A stretch of 64,000 nt of DNA from positions 3,246,917 through 3,310,916 of the forward strand of contig NC_052102.1 of the NCBI RefSeq assembly GCF_012273895.1, in the 5' to 3' direction. Source of the DNA: Zerene cesonia (Eukaryota > Arthropoda > Insecta > Lepidoptera > Pieridae). Position numbers and translations under genes: made by a program. The notes below the pieces were generated by a model that saw only the letters and a list, made by a program, of their open reading frames with translations, was not told where the DNA came from and did not search any database. Positions 51,301 to 64,000 of the stretch are shown here, in pieces (positions within the stretch are counted from its first letter, which is position 1; each line of letters begins with the position of its first letter).

Positions 51301-54300
51301 NNNNNNNNNNNNNNNNNNNNNNNNNNNNNNNNNNNNNNNNNNNNNNNNNNNNNNNNNNNNNNNNNNNNNNNNNNNNNNNNNNNNNNNNNNNNNNNNNNNN
51401 NNNNNNNNNNNNNNNNNNNNNNNNNNNNNNNNNNNNNNNNNNNNNNNNNNNNNNNNNNNNNNNNNNNNNNNNNNNNNNNNNNNNNNNNNNNNNNNNNNNN
51501 NNNNNNNNNNNNNNNNNNNNNNNNNNNNNNNNNNNNNNNNNNNNNNNNNNNNNNNNNNNNNNNNNNNNNNNNNNNNNNNNNNNNNNNNNNNNNNNNNNNN
51601 NNNNNNNNNNNNNNNNNNNNNNNNNNNNNNNNNNNNNNNNNNNNNNNNNNNNNNNNNNNNNNNNNNNNNNNNNNNNNNNNNNNNNNNNNNNNNNNNNNNN
51701 NNNNNNNNNNNNNNNNNNNNNNNNNNNNNNNNNNNNNNNNNNNNNNNNNNNNNNNNNNNNNNNNNNNNNNNNNNNNNNNNNNNNNNNNNNNNNNNNNNNN
51801 NNNNNNNNNNNNNNNNNNNNNNNNNNNNNNNNNNNNNNNNNNNNNNNNNNNNNNNNNNNNNNNNNNNNNNNNNNNNNNNNNNNNNNNNNNNNNNNNNNNN
51901 NNNNNNNNNNNNNNNNNNNNNNNNNNNNNNNNNNNNNNNNNNNNNNNNNNNNNNNNNNNNNNNNNNNNNNNNNNNNNNNNNNNNNNNNNNNNNNNNNNNN
52001 NNNNNNNNNNNNNCAGATTCGAAATTCAAATGTAATATTTTTTTATAATTAAGTGTAACAGTATTTATGGCCAGACTAAGTATTATATTCTGCCTGTCAT
52101 GGTAACCAAATAATACCACAAAGTGTTCGATATAACGTTAAAAAATATGTATATTGGTAAATGCAATTTGCACCTGAAATTTATAAATTTCAGTAGTATC
52201 ATATATTTGATATTTTAAGTTATAGGTATTGCGATATTTCAAATGCTGAATTTGAAATATCAAGCTGTTAAAGTATTTGGAATGTAACTGTTTGTATTTA
52301 AATAGTCGCCTGCAGCGGTATTTTGTTTAATATTGAAATAATTCAATGTTCAGCCATCTTAGGCATTAGAAACATGTTTCACAATAGGATAAACTTCATA
52401 AATAAAATATTACATGTTGACAAATTATGAATACATACAATTAACCCAAATTAAGAGTGCAACCAAATCCAGTATCGGATTCTGTATGTGTCTTTAACTT
52501 GCATTTACACTTCTCTGTAAATATGTATAACAGTATTTTTATTATGTATTTTATCTGTCAAATAAATGTTTATTAGTTTTCATTACTTCACACATAATAT
52601 ACTAGTACAGTATATTATGTGTATAACAAATTATCAATATAAATGGTCACAAATTAAGCCAATAGAAACATTACTTCGACATCTAACAGATGTCGTCATC
52701 AATAAAACGCCCCACATTTATCTATTTTGGCACCATTATAAATATTTAGCAGTCAAATCAGCCATTTAATAGCATTGCTCATACTAGTTTTAGTACATAT
52801 ACAGTATAGATAATGTATTATAATATGTTTATAGATACAAGTATTAAAATACAAAATCTCATAAGTAAATATAATCCATTTTATAATCCATTTCCATGTT
52901 GAAACGATTTTGTACGGTAAATTACTGGTTACCTTGTACGCATATTATGTCCATAACTATTTAAATAATATATATGAATAATAATATAGTCCTCTGAAAT
53001 TTTTATCTAATCTCTGAGATTTAAAGATTGCGTGTTCTTGTTGACTTCAGTTATGTATGTATAGGCACCTTTTATTTTCCTATATGTTACTGTCATGATT
53101 TAAAAAGTACAATAAAAAAATTACTGCCATGGAATTTATTATTCACTTGTTTGAGATGGTAGCAAGTTGTTATATTTATATATAAATATATTTATATGAC
53201 ATATTAAAATTTTAGCAAAGAACTATAACAATTTGAATAATATTTCTATACTGGTCTATAAATAAATAAATATTGTAAAAACACTCTTATCGCGACAAAA
53301 ATTTCATAAAAAGTTACCTGCCGGTTGCTCGATGTCAAATCATGTCTATTTAACTCGTTTTCGCCTCTTAAACCAAAATAGTTTCTACCTCCTTGGATTC
53401 TAATTTTAAGCATTGTAGCAAAAGGTTCGATTAAAAAACAGTTTGAATAATAATCGAATCGATCGTTTGAAAATAAAGTAAAAATAAATTTAATTAGAAA
53501 TAATTCACAAATTGTGCAAATGATTCATATACATGTGTTGTGATTCATCATTACATTATTTACTGTTAATCAGCATTGCATTGACCTCATGATCTGTTGT
53601 TGCTATCATATCTTGACAACACTACGTAAGAAATTATTGGCAAACAGTAAATACTTGTACATGACACTTATAGAAACGATATTTATTGTAGTAGGTATAT
53701 ATGCAGTTAATATGCAATAAATAGGAGAAATAAATTAAACATAAACGAGAAATTATTCGAATATAGCTACAATTGTCATTAAGGGAAAATAAATTTATTT
53801 AAAAATCAAAACGCTATAACATACATTACAGACTTGTATTATTTTATGCTTGGAGACAGAAAAATTGCTATTGTTTCATTATCTCTTGACTGATCGGATA
53901 AAAATAGCCCACGTTATAATATCAATATTGAAGATGTCGATGTCAAATCGATAACAATATCAAGAATAAATAGTTTCAAAGAAAAGGATTACTTATTGAC
54001 TATAAACAAATTGTTGCAATATAAACAAAGAGTTTCAATATATGCCTATATACTTACATATCTGCCTATATCAACAATATGCATTTGAAAACTCAAATAA
54101 TGAATCGGTACTTTAATACAGTTAATATTTAATATGAAAGTTTTAAAAGGAACATGTTTATATCCATGAAAAAGATCTTTTATATATGATTCTCTTTGAG
54201 TTTCTTTTAATTCAAGAACATACTATTCTACATTTAGTTACAATCGATTTGTGATAAAATATGTTATTTTATTAAACAAGGATAGATTTATTATATTGGG

Positions 54301-57300
54301 CGTCAAATAGATTATAAAATTTACGGTTATAATAAGTCATTTTCCTGGTGTAATAACGAAGCCGTGTGTTATATAGGTTGGTAATAAATAACTTGCTACA
54401 GCTAACAATTCCACGCTTGTTATAGCATTGTTATCTACAATAGTTACAAAACTGAAGACACATATCTATTCATTCATTGTTTAGCGGCATGCTATATTAA
54501 TTCACTATCAACTGTTATCTGATTGAGTAATACATGCTTTTATTAACATAATTGTACCGATGAATCATACCATTAATATTTTTGTCAGTGTGAGATCGAT
54601 ATGATACGATCAATCAATGACAATATCAGTTCTTTGCTTAAAATAGCAGTGATTGAAGTGAAAACTAAAACATAAACTAATTTCACTCCTACAGAGGAAG
54701 TAAATCAACTGGAGAAAAAAGTATATTTGTGTGGGTATACGCTTACGAAACTCTATAAAATCGTCTTATGTCTTGGCAAAATAACGCATAAAATGAGTAG
54801 GCGGATAAGTACTCTCTTTAGAGTACGTACATCAAATTAACGGAACGGATGCTTAATAAAATCACGACTATTTATTCGTTTATTCGGATCGAATCATCTC
54901 TTATATAATACAATACACCGAACTGCTTTTGGTATTGAAATTCAACGGCAACTGCTTTTAATGCCTTAGATCTATTGTTCAGAACAATATGAGGGTATTC
55001 ATATTAACTGTAGGTACAATCGTGATGAAGAAAAAGTACGTCTAAAATCAATATTATGAAAATTAAGAAAACATATTTACGAAGAAAACTTTTTGTACGG
55101 CTTACAAAGTACATGATCACATTTCTATTATTATAATACATTTTGTTAATTCAGCAGAAATTTTTTTAGACTTGTGATCTTTTGTTTTATTTTAATGTAA
55201 GCATTATCACAGAGTAAATAATACTATATTGTTAATTGTTATGTAGTACATTTGGTAAGCTCCGAATAGATTTTATTGCATTTGAATGCAAAATGTATCA
55301 AAATAAAATATCACAACATCTTTTTATACTTTAATGCCAATAAATAATTGTTGAAACAAAGTCATTTACTTTGTTTCAAAAATTGTTTTACTGAGATTTT
55401 GTTTCAAAAATTATTTTTCTGAGAGCAAGTCTTTTACTCTTGAAAATGTACTTCCAAGAGTAAATAAGTTGCTCACGCAAAAGGAAATGTGCTGACATTC
55501 CCTTGTTCCCGCACATTTGTGATAGTCTTTGTTTGTTGGCAGCAGAGTTGTCAGTGGCTATATTGACGTGACACGGTATTGTGGGCTATAAAGTGCCTAT
55601 CATGTTAACCCAGTTCGCGGAGAATCTATCACGATAACAGAACTGTGTGAAAGAATCACATTCTGATGATATAGCACGTGGTACTTATAAACTCTATGAT
55701 AAAATTAAATCTTTATGAAAACAGACTACAATATATAAATTTTTTGTACAAATATCACACTATTGTCTATTCTGCGATTAAAATAAAGCGAATGTAAATA
55801 AACTTAGAATAAATACCCAAGGAGAGTTAAGATTACACAAAGCTGTATAAATTCACGGAAGAATGTTCTGTTTAAAGGATTATTTTGTCTTTGTTATACT
55901 GCCTTTGGTTCATTCATAAATCATAATAAAGTAAATTCAAGCTAAAAAACAATTAAAATATAGTTTGGATAGTATAGCTTTTATAAACGAAACAATGGTA
56001 AAATAGCTTACTGAAAGAAACAAAGCATTGTTTCACTCCCTCGCTGGACGTAATCATATTGTGTAAAGTAAGAAATTAATTCTTAAAACAATCAATTTCT
56101 TTCATCCGCTTTCCACACAAAATATAAAAGATCACAACTTCGATTTAACATACAACATTGTAGTAGGCACGTATTTATAACATGTGTATACAGCAAATTA
56201 ATATTAAAATATTGTTCCCTTTCAGCCGATGGCATGACCTATTCGTTTGGCGTATTCTATGCAGAGTTCCTGACCTACTTTAATGAGGGCAAAGGCAAGA
56301 CTGCGTGGATCGTGTCTATCCTCGTCGGGGTCACCCTTAGCTCAGGTTTTTATCATCATTAATATAAAGGATTTTGGCGATGTCACGGCAAGTTGCTCAA
56401 TTTGAATAATGAATGACCGAACTTTTTACCCAAGCTTAAACACGAGTATATTGGGGCCAAAATAATATATATATTTTTTTATGTCATTGCGGGCAACTGA
56501 GCTGGTAGTTCGCCTGATAGCATGCGTTCGCCACCGCCCATGAAAATTCGCAGAGGTCGTGCCTTCACGAATGCCCCATACACTTTTAAGGGGTCAGATA
56601 AGGAAGAACACCGCACGAAACAGTATTGAGTTGCGTTTTTTATTTGCAACTGCTATTGTGTAGCATGCTATTATTTCACGCCGGCTTTCTGTGGGGCTGT
56701 GGTACTTCCTCGGTGCGAGCTGGCCCAATTCGTGCCGAACCGTGCTCGATTCCCACATGAAAATATACTATTTTGCCTCCTTTAATGCGCTTGTATGAAC
56801 TAAGAAATTCTGGATCCCTAGTGAAGACGCAATCGGAAGAAGTTTAGATCTTGTAGAGCCAGTTAATAAATATTGCGGAATACTTTTACTTTTGTTTCTT
56901 TGGTAATCAAAGTACAGTAAATTCTTTCTTTTTCATAAAATGTTTTATCGTTTTAATTTATAATTTGAATAACTAAGATACAAATTATACATAGATATGT
57001 AATAAAGTATTCATTGCCGGCAACTTCAAAGGCTGCTAATATTACCTTATGTAAATGAAAACCCAGGGGATTCAATGACCTCATCCTTCAATATCTCTCA
57101 AATATTTACAAACTTTATTAATTACAATCTCTCAGTATTAAAGACGTCGGTAGGTACTCATAGTTTATCGTTCTACAAATCTTGAAAGTATTTATTTAAG
57201 AAGCTATTTGTAACGTAGAGTAATTATAAAGTAATTTATATTTAAAACTAACAAAAATATACCTACTTCTATCTTTATTTCAATAATATGCGGTGTTTCT

Positions 57301-59149
57301 GCATTAGACATTTAATTTAAAAACACCAAAATAGTTAAAAATGTTATTAATTTCTTCAATCAAAATATTTTCAGGTCCGATATCAAGTTCATTTGTAAAT
57401 CGATGGGGGTGTCGATCAGTAACAGTGGCGGGCGCTATGCTCTCAGCAGTCTGTGTCGTGATATCAGCGTTCGCCAACAATGTCACCACGCTCATATTCA
57501 CGATTGGAGTAGGCACTGGCGTTGGCTTCGGTCTCATATACTTGCCTGCGATCGTTAGCGTTACTGTGTGGTTTGAACGTTACAGGAGTCTTGCCACTGG
57601 TAAGTATTTCTTAAAGTTACCTAACGTTTGACTTCAGCGATTTATTTAGTTTCTGTTGTTTTTTTTTTTAATTTCCTTATTAATATTAGTTATACACATT
57701 GATTTAATATCTATAAACGATTTTTCAAACAACAGACAACATAGTAATCACATACTTAATGAATTATTTATATATTTAATGGAAACTGAAAACCTATTGT
57801 TTTTAATTTTCAGGCATAGCTGTATGCGGATCTGGCCTAGGAACATTCCTCTTTGCACCAATTACATCCGCTTTAATATCGAACTATGGATGGCGAGGCG
57901 CAATGGTCATTATCGGAGCATTTATATTAAATTGTATTCCATTAGGACTCATGTTTCGGCCAGTACCTGAACGCCCAAGAACCCCCGTAACGGAACCAAT
58001 GTTACCACAACAAAATAAATCGCCTCTGAAAAGATCTCAAAGTACAGAGCACGTTGTACGAGCAAACGGTAAAATAGAAGAGGATGTGGCTAGGCTTACT
58101 CTATCGCAGCCAGCATTGAATAAACCACAAGAGCAAAGACACATGAGTTCACGTCACGGAAGTGGTATAATGCAGCGCCCAGACGTGTTGTACCAAGGAA
58201 GTATGACAAGTTTAGCGCGACTCAGAGGACCATCCATGGAAAGATCTCAAGTATCAATGAAAAGAGAAGAACGAGAAACGCGATGTGGCTGGCTTCCATG
58301 TTCAGACGAGTTCAAAATCGCCTTATCAGAAATGCTTGACGTTTCACTTCTTATAGATCCTATTTTTATATTATTTTCACTATCAAACTTTTTAACTAGT
58401 ATAGGATTTTATATACCATATGTCTATACAGTGCCTATGAGTGAAAGCTTGGGCATAGAGAATCCGCCATATTTGATCTCTATCATAGGTGCATCAAATT
58501 TAGTAGGAAGAGTCATTCTTGGATATATAAGTGATAAACCGTGGGTTAATCGACTATTGGCTTACAATATATGCCTTACCATAGCCGGAATAAGTAAGTT
58601 AATCAATCGCTATTTTATTATAAAATTATTTTTTATTGTATCTAACAGTATGTTTAAAATATAATAATATTATTTCAGGTACGGCGTTGGCTATGGCCTG
58701 TTGGGAATTTTGGGGTTTGGCTCTTTATGCAACTGCATTTGGCTTCACTATTGGTGCTTATGTTGGGCTCACTTCAGTGGTGCTAGTAGATCTCTTGGGA
58801 TTAGAGAAATTAACAAACGCATTTGGGTTGCTCCTACTGTTTCAAGGGATCGCATCTCTTATTGGTCCACCGTTTGCAGGTAATTGCATAACAATAAGAA
58901 GCAAGTTCATTTGTACCATGAAAGCTTAAAAATATAATATGTTGATAGACATTTTAACAAACAAAATTCTAAAATATTCATCTAATTACAGGATGGCTTT
59001 ACGACACATATAAATCATATGCGCCCGGCTTCTACGTCGCCGGTGGCACTATTTCCCTGAGTGGCATCATACTATTCCTAATACCTGTACTCGAAAGGAG
59101 AAACAATAGGAGTAGATGGAACCAGAATACAGACATGGAGAGCATTTAG
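48361..59149 (+). CDS. monocarboxylate transporter (SLC16/MCT family)
   Basis: Six coding exons fit in phase: 48361-48508, 56226-56345, 57375-57599, 57814-58593, 58679-58879 and 58992-59149 (stop), giving 543 residues. MCTs are 12-helix major-facilitator proteins of the plasma membrane that carry lactate, pyruvate or related acids with protons; the exact substrate is not predictable here. The family signature before helix 1 is PPPDGGWGWMVV (29-40). VTDGMTYSFGVFY follows at the exon 1/2 join, and the second signature WFERYRSLATGIAVCGSGLG is at about 153-172. The large loop between helices 6 and 7 (about 215-340) is hydrophilic with a KRSQSTEH phosphosite-like motif. The SDKPWVNR motif at about 405 carries the Asp/Arg pair typical of helix 8. 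Start is the ATG at 48361; upstream codons have no better ATG. Intron 1 is 7.7 kb, includes gap 3 and a SINE. The exon 2 donor, GTTTTT, is weak. Confidence 0.93.
48509..56225. other. 7.7 kb first intron of the transporter
   Basis: AT-rich sequence with gap 3 in it and no recognised exon. A 103-codon minus-strand frame at 50182-50493 has no recognised domain and I do not call it a gene. A GCGCGATAGAGCGGGGTTGG patch at about 49940 stands out by composition only. Confidence 0.6.
51014..52013. other. assembly gap (1000 N)
   Basis: Exactly 1000 unknown bases within the transporter's first intron. Confidence 0.99.
56474..56760 (+). mobile_element. SINE (Metulj-like family) in a transporter intron
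   Basis: After a T-run: ATGTCATTGCGGGCAACTG, GGTAGTTCGCCTGATAG, CACCGCCCATGAAAATTCGC, then TTTCACGCCGGCTTTCTGTG and GTGGTACTTCCTCGGTGCG, ending GCTCGATTCCCACATG. It sits in the intron between coding exons 2 and 3, in the sense of the gene. Confidence 0.85.
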
Positions 59150-60360
59150 CAGGATAAGTTCAGAGGGACTAAATATGAGTACCCCGTTATTGTACTCTGC
59201 AGTCCCTCAACACCGTCCTCCATTACCTCCACTGAGGACACATATAGCAACAGGGTATATACAACAACTTTAGACGATAATATCGATTTTATAATAGAAA
59301 CTGAAAAAAACTGTGTGATCAATAACTCTAGTGAATGTGATGACATTTTGGACGATAATTAAGCCCATTCCAAAGAAAAATGTGAAAAAAGTGCGCGTAA
59401 GTATGATAATAAAGTGTAAAAATAATAAATTAAATATGTTTATCGAAAAAATATATTGTGTAAAATATAGTGTGATTTAAGTAAGGTTAAGTGACTGCAA
59501 CAAATTCATTATAGTAAGTGTTAAAAGAAAAAATATTGTAAAGTTTGTTATGATTTACTTGTGCGATAAAGTGTGAGTTTCTTCAACATACCTATTTTAC
59601 ACGAATCTTATCATAGAATGTTGAACAAAATACATATCTGTCAACTAAATTTTTCTCGAATACTAACTGCACTGTATGATTGTTTGCGATGAGTATGTAT
59701 AAAAATTTTAAACAGTATATTCATTTATATACTATTAAAAAATATGAATATGTGAAAATGTATTATAGATAAGAATTTCAAAATCTGTGAAATTACTGCA
59801 AACAAGGGAACGGTGTAAATCATAGATGGCCTTATTGTGGACCAAACATGTACGTAGAATTTAACAAAAAGGAATGTAAATACTAAATAACTATCACTTA
59901 GATTAATGACAGTTGAGCAACGTTTACAAATATTATCCGATAAGTACAATCTTCCTCATTTTACTATAAAATGTAAGTTTATAAATCTTCCATAAATTTG
60001 TACTGGAGTTTGCAATAATGGTTTTGTATAATATTTGATTAGACTGACTAAAATAATATCGTACAAAATTCATCTTGTGTAATTTTGACTGATTGTTCAT
60101 CTTGATTACGGTTACCTGATGTTTAAAGTAAAGTTACCATTATTATAAGAATATTGGCGTTTGTTTTTTAAACCTTATTGATTGCTTCATTCGTTACGAA
60201 ATAATAAAAACCAATTTTGAATAGGTTAAATTGTCGTACATAAATAGACAATAAGACAAGATTTTTTTCTTATATTTCGTCATTTATCTCTATTCGTTTA
60301 ATTTATTCAGTAAATGTGAAAAATCAAACAAAACAAAAATAAAGTTCTTTTCGTACAAAA
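59150..60360 (+). other. probable 3' untranslated region of the transporter
   Basis: There is no coding sequence here. Two AATAAA signals on the plus strand, at 59408-59413 and 60338-60343, could end the transcript; the second would leave only about 200 bases to the stop codon of the convergent receptor gene. Confidence 0.4.
60338..60343 (+). terminator. polyadenylation signal candidate, transporter
   Basis: AATAAAG in an A-rich context, 1.19 kb after the transporter stop codon. An alternative is the AATAAA at 59408-59413, which would give a 3' untranslated region of about 280 bases. Confidence 0.35.
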
Positions 60361-60566
60361 TATATTTTCTGTTGTTTTTAAGCATCAGAATATAGATTAA
60401 ATGTGAAAATAGGAACTTTAATCTTACGAAGTATAGCTAATGATATAATTGAATCCAAATATAATTTTCAATTTCTTACAAAGTAAATAATAATATGTCA
60501 ATTATGATTAACATATCAATATATAGAATATTTGGTGCGATTATTCTCTAAAATAGACGTTAAATT

Positions 60567-63500
60567 TATCCTTTATAATTCCTTCTTAGTTTCTTTAATT
60601 CCCGTAATCTTGAAAAAGTTCAATGCCTTTTTGCGAATCTGATCGTCTACCAAAAATAACGTTATTGACATCACTGCAGGAGAAATCTGAAAATAACACA
60701 GATGTTAAAAAAGACGTACCGGTTTACGCAACAGTTAATTATCTTAATACACCGGAGGGTGCGGCTTCGATCACGTTAATTGAAAAAAAAATAAGTCAAG
60801 AAATATGTCACCTGTATTTTATGCATCATTTTTTAGTAAACGTATTTTATAGTATACAAAATATAATATAAATATTTTGAAGCTAAAAACACTGTGAGAA
60901 AACTAGCTAATATAAATGGGAAGGCGCTGAATTTAAGTATAAATTATATTGTTGCACTGGTAGATAATAAAGACAGAATAACAACAGAGTCATAGCTAAT
61001 ACATTTTACAAATGATCTACTTCATTGATTGATAACCTCACTGGGTAAGTAATTATAATCGTTTTTTTCGATTAAGAAGTGAAATGCAACAATCAATCAA
61101 GCTAGACTCTAGCTTAACAGTTGATGGAGACTCACTAGAGCTATAGATATCCGAAATAATACTCACCGAACTCAGCCACATCGACCACTGAACGAGTAGT
61201 ACTGATGGCACGAGCGAAGTGTGCCCATTCAGGAACTGTGATAACACCACCGACCCCCTCACCAAAGTTATTGGTAACCAACACATCAGCACCACTACAG
61301 TCATTTTAACTATGCTCTGAAATATACGCAAAATCAACATTGTATACCTTCATCCAATATATTTAGCGAACCAAGTTCAGTTTTAATACTTATTAAATTA
61401 TATACAAAACGAGGTTATTGTCGGTGATATATTTTTAAAGATTTAAGTGTTATTATACTATAAGTATAATCTAATGTAAGAAAGTAAAGAGTCTACTCAA
61501 TGAATATTAGGTATATTATACGTTATACAAAAAAAATGCATTTTGCAAATGTTTAATCTACTTGTGTAATTGAAAGTTGAGTGCGCTTAAACACGAAATG
61601 GGCGAGCTCGCTGGAGAGGTACACCTCCATAGAAGATCGGCGTGAAATAGCAGCTACTGTGTTTCTTCGCGTTAATCCTTTCTTTATCCTACACCTTTTT
61701 AGTCGTCGATCCATTTGTTAAGACGTTAGGCCTCTGCAAATGGCTTAACGCCCCTACAAACGTTAACGCTAGGTAGCGCTTACTATCATGCGATTCACCA
61801 GCTCCTTTGCCGACTATGACATAAAAAAATTTAAATTATTATAACAAAAAACAGCAAGTTCATAATAACTGTAATATTTACCTTTGTAAAGGGTGCTTGT
61901 TCCATCATTTTTTCTGAGCTTTTGTTTCCAGCTTCTAATTTTCGAGCCCAGTATAACATTACGATCCTTAAAAGAACAACCAGAAATAAGAAAAATAAAC
62001 AATGTTATTAGCATTTATAAATTGTACTTCAAAAGTGTTAACAATATATCCTTACATAAAAGAGCCCGATTTAACGCTGCGTAGTAAATATATGAGAACA
62101 ATAAATTGTTTTTGCCACGAATCTGGCAACACCATGTCGAATGTACACGAGTTACAGGTAAAATCTAGTCCGTAATTACCGACACCAAAGAGGGGCGGTG
62201 TGGAATAAAGTGCAGCAAAAAGGAGACACAGTCCTTGATACATACAATAATGCCATTTGATTGGCTCCCATCCTAAAAAGTAGTAGTAAAAAGATGGTAG
62301 TAAGTATACAAATATAATTATATACATCAAATAATTTTTTTTGCACTCCCTTGAGGTAAATAGTTCAATTCTTAACAAATTGTTAAGGCACTCAGAAAAC
62401 ATAAAAAATAACCAGACTCTTTTAAACGTACAAAATCTAAGTTTATAATTTTTATAGTATAACACTTCAGAAAGCAATTAATTAAAAAAAATTTTGGTCT
62501 AATTAGATTTTAATTCAATTGAATTAAAAAATTATTACCATTATTAATATATTTATGCACTACGTATCGCTCGATACAAACGTGAGTGAGGCACTCCACT
62601 TCATAAACTGATAAAAATGTATCCCAAAAGCCGTTGAACGTACAAGATTCCTTAAAATCGAACCAACTGAAATATTAAGACAAATTTTAACACATATTAT
62701 AAATGATGGAAGTTACTATGAATACATTAAAAAAAATCAATAAGTAATTTAAGATAGCCATTAATATATAATGAACCAATTAATGGTTTATGTTTCTCTA
62801 AATTGCATCAATCAAATTGCATCATCAATTCAAAAGATTTATTGCAATATTAGAGACTGAAACATACTCACAGAAATACAATACAAATTGCATGAAATAT
62901 ATAATTCACTTATTAATTACTCGACTTGACAATCAAAATAGTTTGTCGTACATCACTTACCTTTCAGATAAAAGTAAATAATGGCCCAAAGATAAAACGC
63001 GCCGTAAACAGCTAATTAACGTGAAGAAAGCCAGATTGCGATAGCTGAGATCGTATTTTAGATTAGTGAACAAGAGCGCCAGATTCAACCACAGACTTAA
63101 TATAACAGACACCGATTCTGGAAATAGACAAACATTTTCTAAGCTATTTCAGTATCATTCCTTTTCTTTGTTGTAAGTTACGACATCGATAAAGCTAATG
63201 GCTCGTCTATAAAGCTTTCTGATGAGTAACATCAACATTTCAATACATTTTACTTTGGGCATAAGTAACTTACAACACTGAGAATCGCAATAAATTTTAT
63301 AACATAAACACAAACTAAACATACAATTTATTTTACAGTTAAGATTTATAAAATTTACATCAACAGACAAAAATAAACGAAAAAGAAGAAAAAAGGCTTT
63401 TAATTGAATAATAATATAATAAAAAAAACTATGGAATATCCACTTCCTCAGTAAAACTTTGTCTAAATATGTAAAACGAATTAGAATTTTTAAAAGCCTT

Positions 63501-63711
63501 GTCTATCTCTATTTGAAGTAACACTTTTTACAAATAAGTTCAATAGGAGTTAATTTGTAAAAATTTAGAAAAAAAATTAAATATTCATTTAAATGATTAT
63601 ACCAATAAAATAATTGTATCAATAGCTACCTGTTAAAACCAATCCCTCTTTCAAAGTAGATCTATCATCATCGTTAAATAAATTATCCCAATCACAAGTC
63701 TGTACAGACAT
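60567..63711 (-). CDS. opsin-like rhodopsin-family receptor without the retinal lysine
   Basis: Seven exons fit in phase: 63711-63630, 63117-62961, 62666-62539, 62272-62056, 61966-61882, 61316-61167 and 60686-60567 (stop), giving 312 residues. Rhodopsin-family marks: ESCTFNGF opening helix 3 (C88), ERY at 112-114 in place of DRY, VLMCWLPI in helix 6 (about 232-239), SP in place of NP in helix 7 (275-276), and a basic helix 8 (DDQIRKKALNFFK). The loop after helix 4 reads PPLFGVGNYG...CNSCTFD, like the opsin pattern PLFGWGxY...SCxxD. No lysine lies in helix 7; Met (269) sits where retinal-binding Lys is expected when aligned on the Pro. The short length is nearer RGR-type than visual opsins. 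Lepidoptera are reported to have unclassified or RGR-like opsins; this may be one, but the match is from memory. A non-opsin orphan receptor is the alternative. Confidence 0.75.
61589..61828 (-). mobile_element. SINE in a receptor intron
   Basis: GGCGAGCTCGCTGGAGAGG, TCGGCGTGAAATAGCAGC, TTAGGCCTCTGCAAATGGC, GCGATTCACCAGCTC and GCCGACTATGACATAAAAAA are the reverse complement of the hairpin subfamily at 42965-43315. It lies in the intron between receptor exons 5 and 6, in the sense of that gene. Confidence 0.8.
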
Positions 63712-64000
63712 ATTAACAACTTCAAATATGTAATAATTGTAACAAATGCTGAAGTTGACTGAAGTCGATACCTGCAATTCAAGGATAATATTATAGTCTT
63801 GATTATATTTATTATTCAGTATCAAATTACTTTGGTATATTATATACCTTCTATATAATATAACTAAATACCTTGAGCTGGTTTGTTTACGCTCTGTTTC
63901 TTAATCCGACACATTGTTACAATGCTTAAAACCACATGATATTTTGTACAAACTTTCGCAGTTCAAGGAATTCTGAATACATATTTTTACCTCTACATTA
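63712..64000. other. upstream region of the receptor gene
   Basis: It should contain the leader and possibly the promoter of the minus-strand receptor. No TATA box or start site is convincing. The window ends here. Confidence 0.4.

Noticed and set aside
51010..52119. 369-codon open frame on the minus strand
   Set aside because: It spans the 1000 N gap and has no real sequence support.
61882..61966. Receptor exon 5 read in the frame starting DRNVILGSK
   Set aside because: Only the frame IVMLYWARKLE joins exons 4 and 6 in phase and places a helix 5 end and loop before VLMCWLP.
1..64000. tRNA, rRNA or CRISPR features
   Set aside because: No cloverleaf with A and B boxes, no rRNA-like segment and no spaced direct repeats were seen; TCTCGAACCC at 9250 and 39062 belongs to a dispersed repeat.

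Overview
The window looks like an AT-rich insect nuclear scaffold, most likely from a butterfly or moth. Genes have introns with GT-AG borders. The repeats are families I associate with Lepidoptera: several non-autonomous Helitron families with 5'-TC and CTAG-3' ends inserted between A and T, a tailed SINE of about 300 bp that resembles the Metulj type of nymphalid butterflies, and a second dispersed repeat that begins with CAT triplets. Three runs of exactly 1000 N (1570-2569, 20121-21120, 51014-52013) are scaffolding gaps. The species cannot be fixed from the sequence alone.

I assembled the gene models by hand from reading frame, splice signals and intron phase. From left to right they are: (1) a seven-exon trypsin-fold serine protease homologue on the minus strand (4327-9382) whose catalytic His and Ser are replaced; (2) the first two coding exons of a secreted C-type-lectin-domain protein on the plus strand (13351-19698), whose remainder falls in or beyond gap 2; (3) a four-exon, apparently active trypsin-like protease on the minus strand (33651-35766) with a TATA box; (4) a possible two-exon gene for a short cysteine-containing peptide on the minus strand (36260-36576); (5) a six-coding-exon SLC16-type monocarboxylate transporter on the plus strand (48361-59149) with a long first intron; (6) a seven-exon opsin-like rhodopsin-family receptor on the minus strand (60567-63711), tail-to-tail with the transporter and lacking a lysine in helix 7.

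The two protease-fold genes share a GGG in place of the usual GGP after the active-site serine position, so they are probably members of one local family, one active and one decayed to a pseudoenzyme. The other genes have no obvious functional link. The long stretches between genes (about 9.4-13.2, 22.5-33.6 and 36.6-48.0 kb) hold only transposon copies, palindromes and AT-rich DNA as far as I can see. The most unusual items are the lysine-less opsin-like receptor, the pseudoprotease, the unidentified short peptide, a large fold-back built from Helitron ends at 21.9-22.5 kb, and a nested hairpin immediately upstream of the lectin exon.
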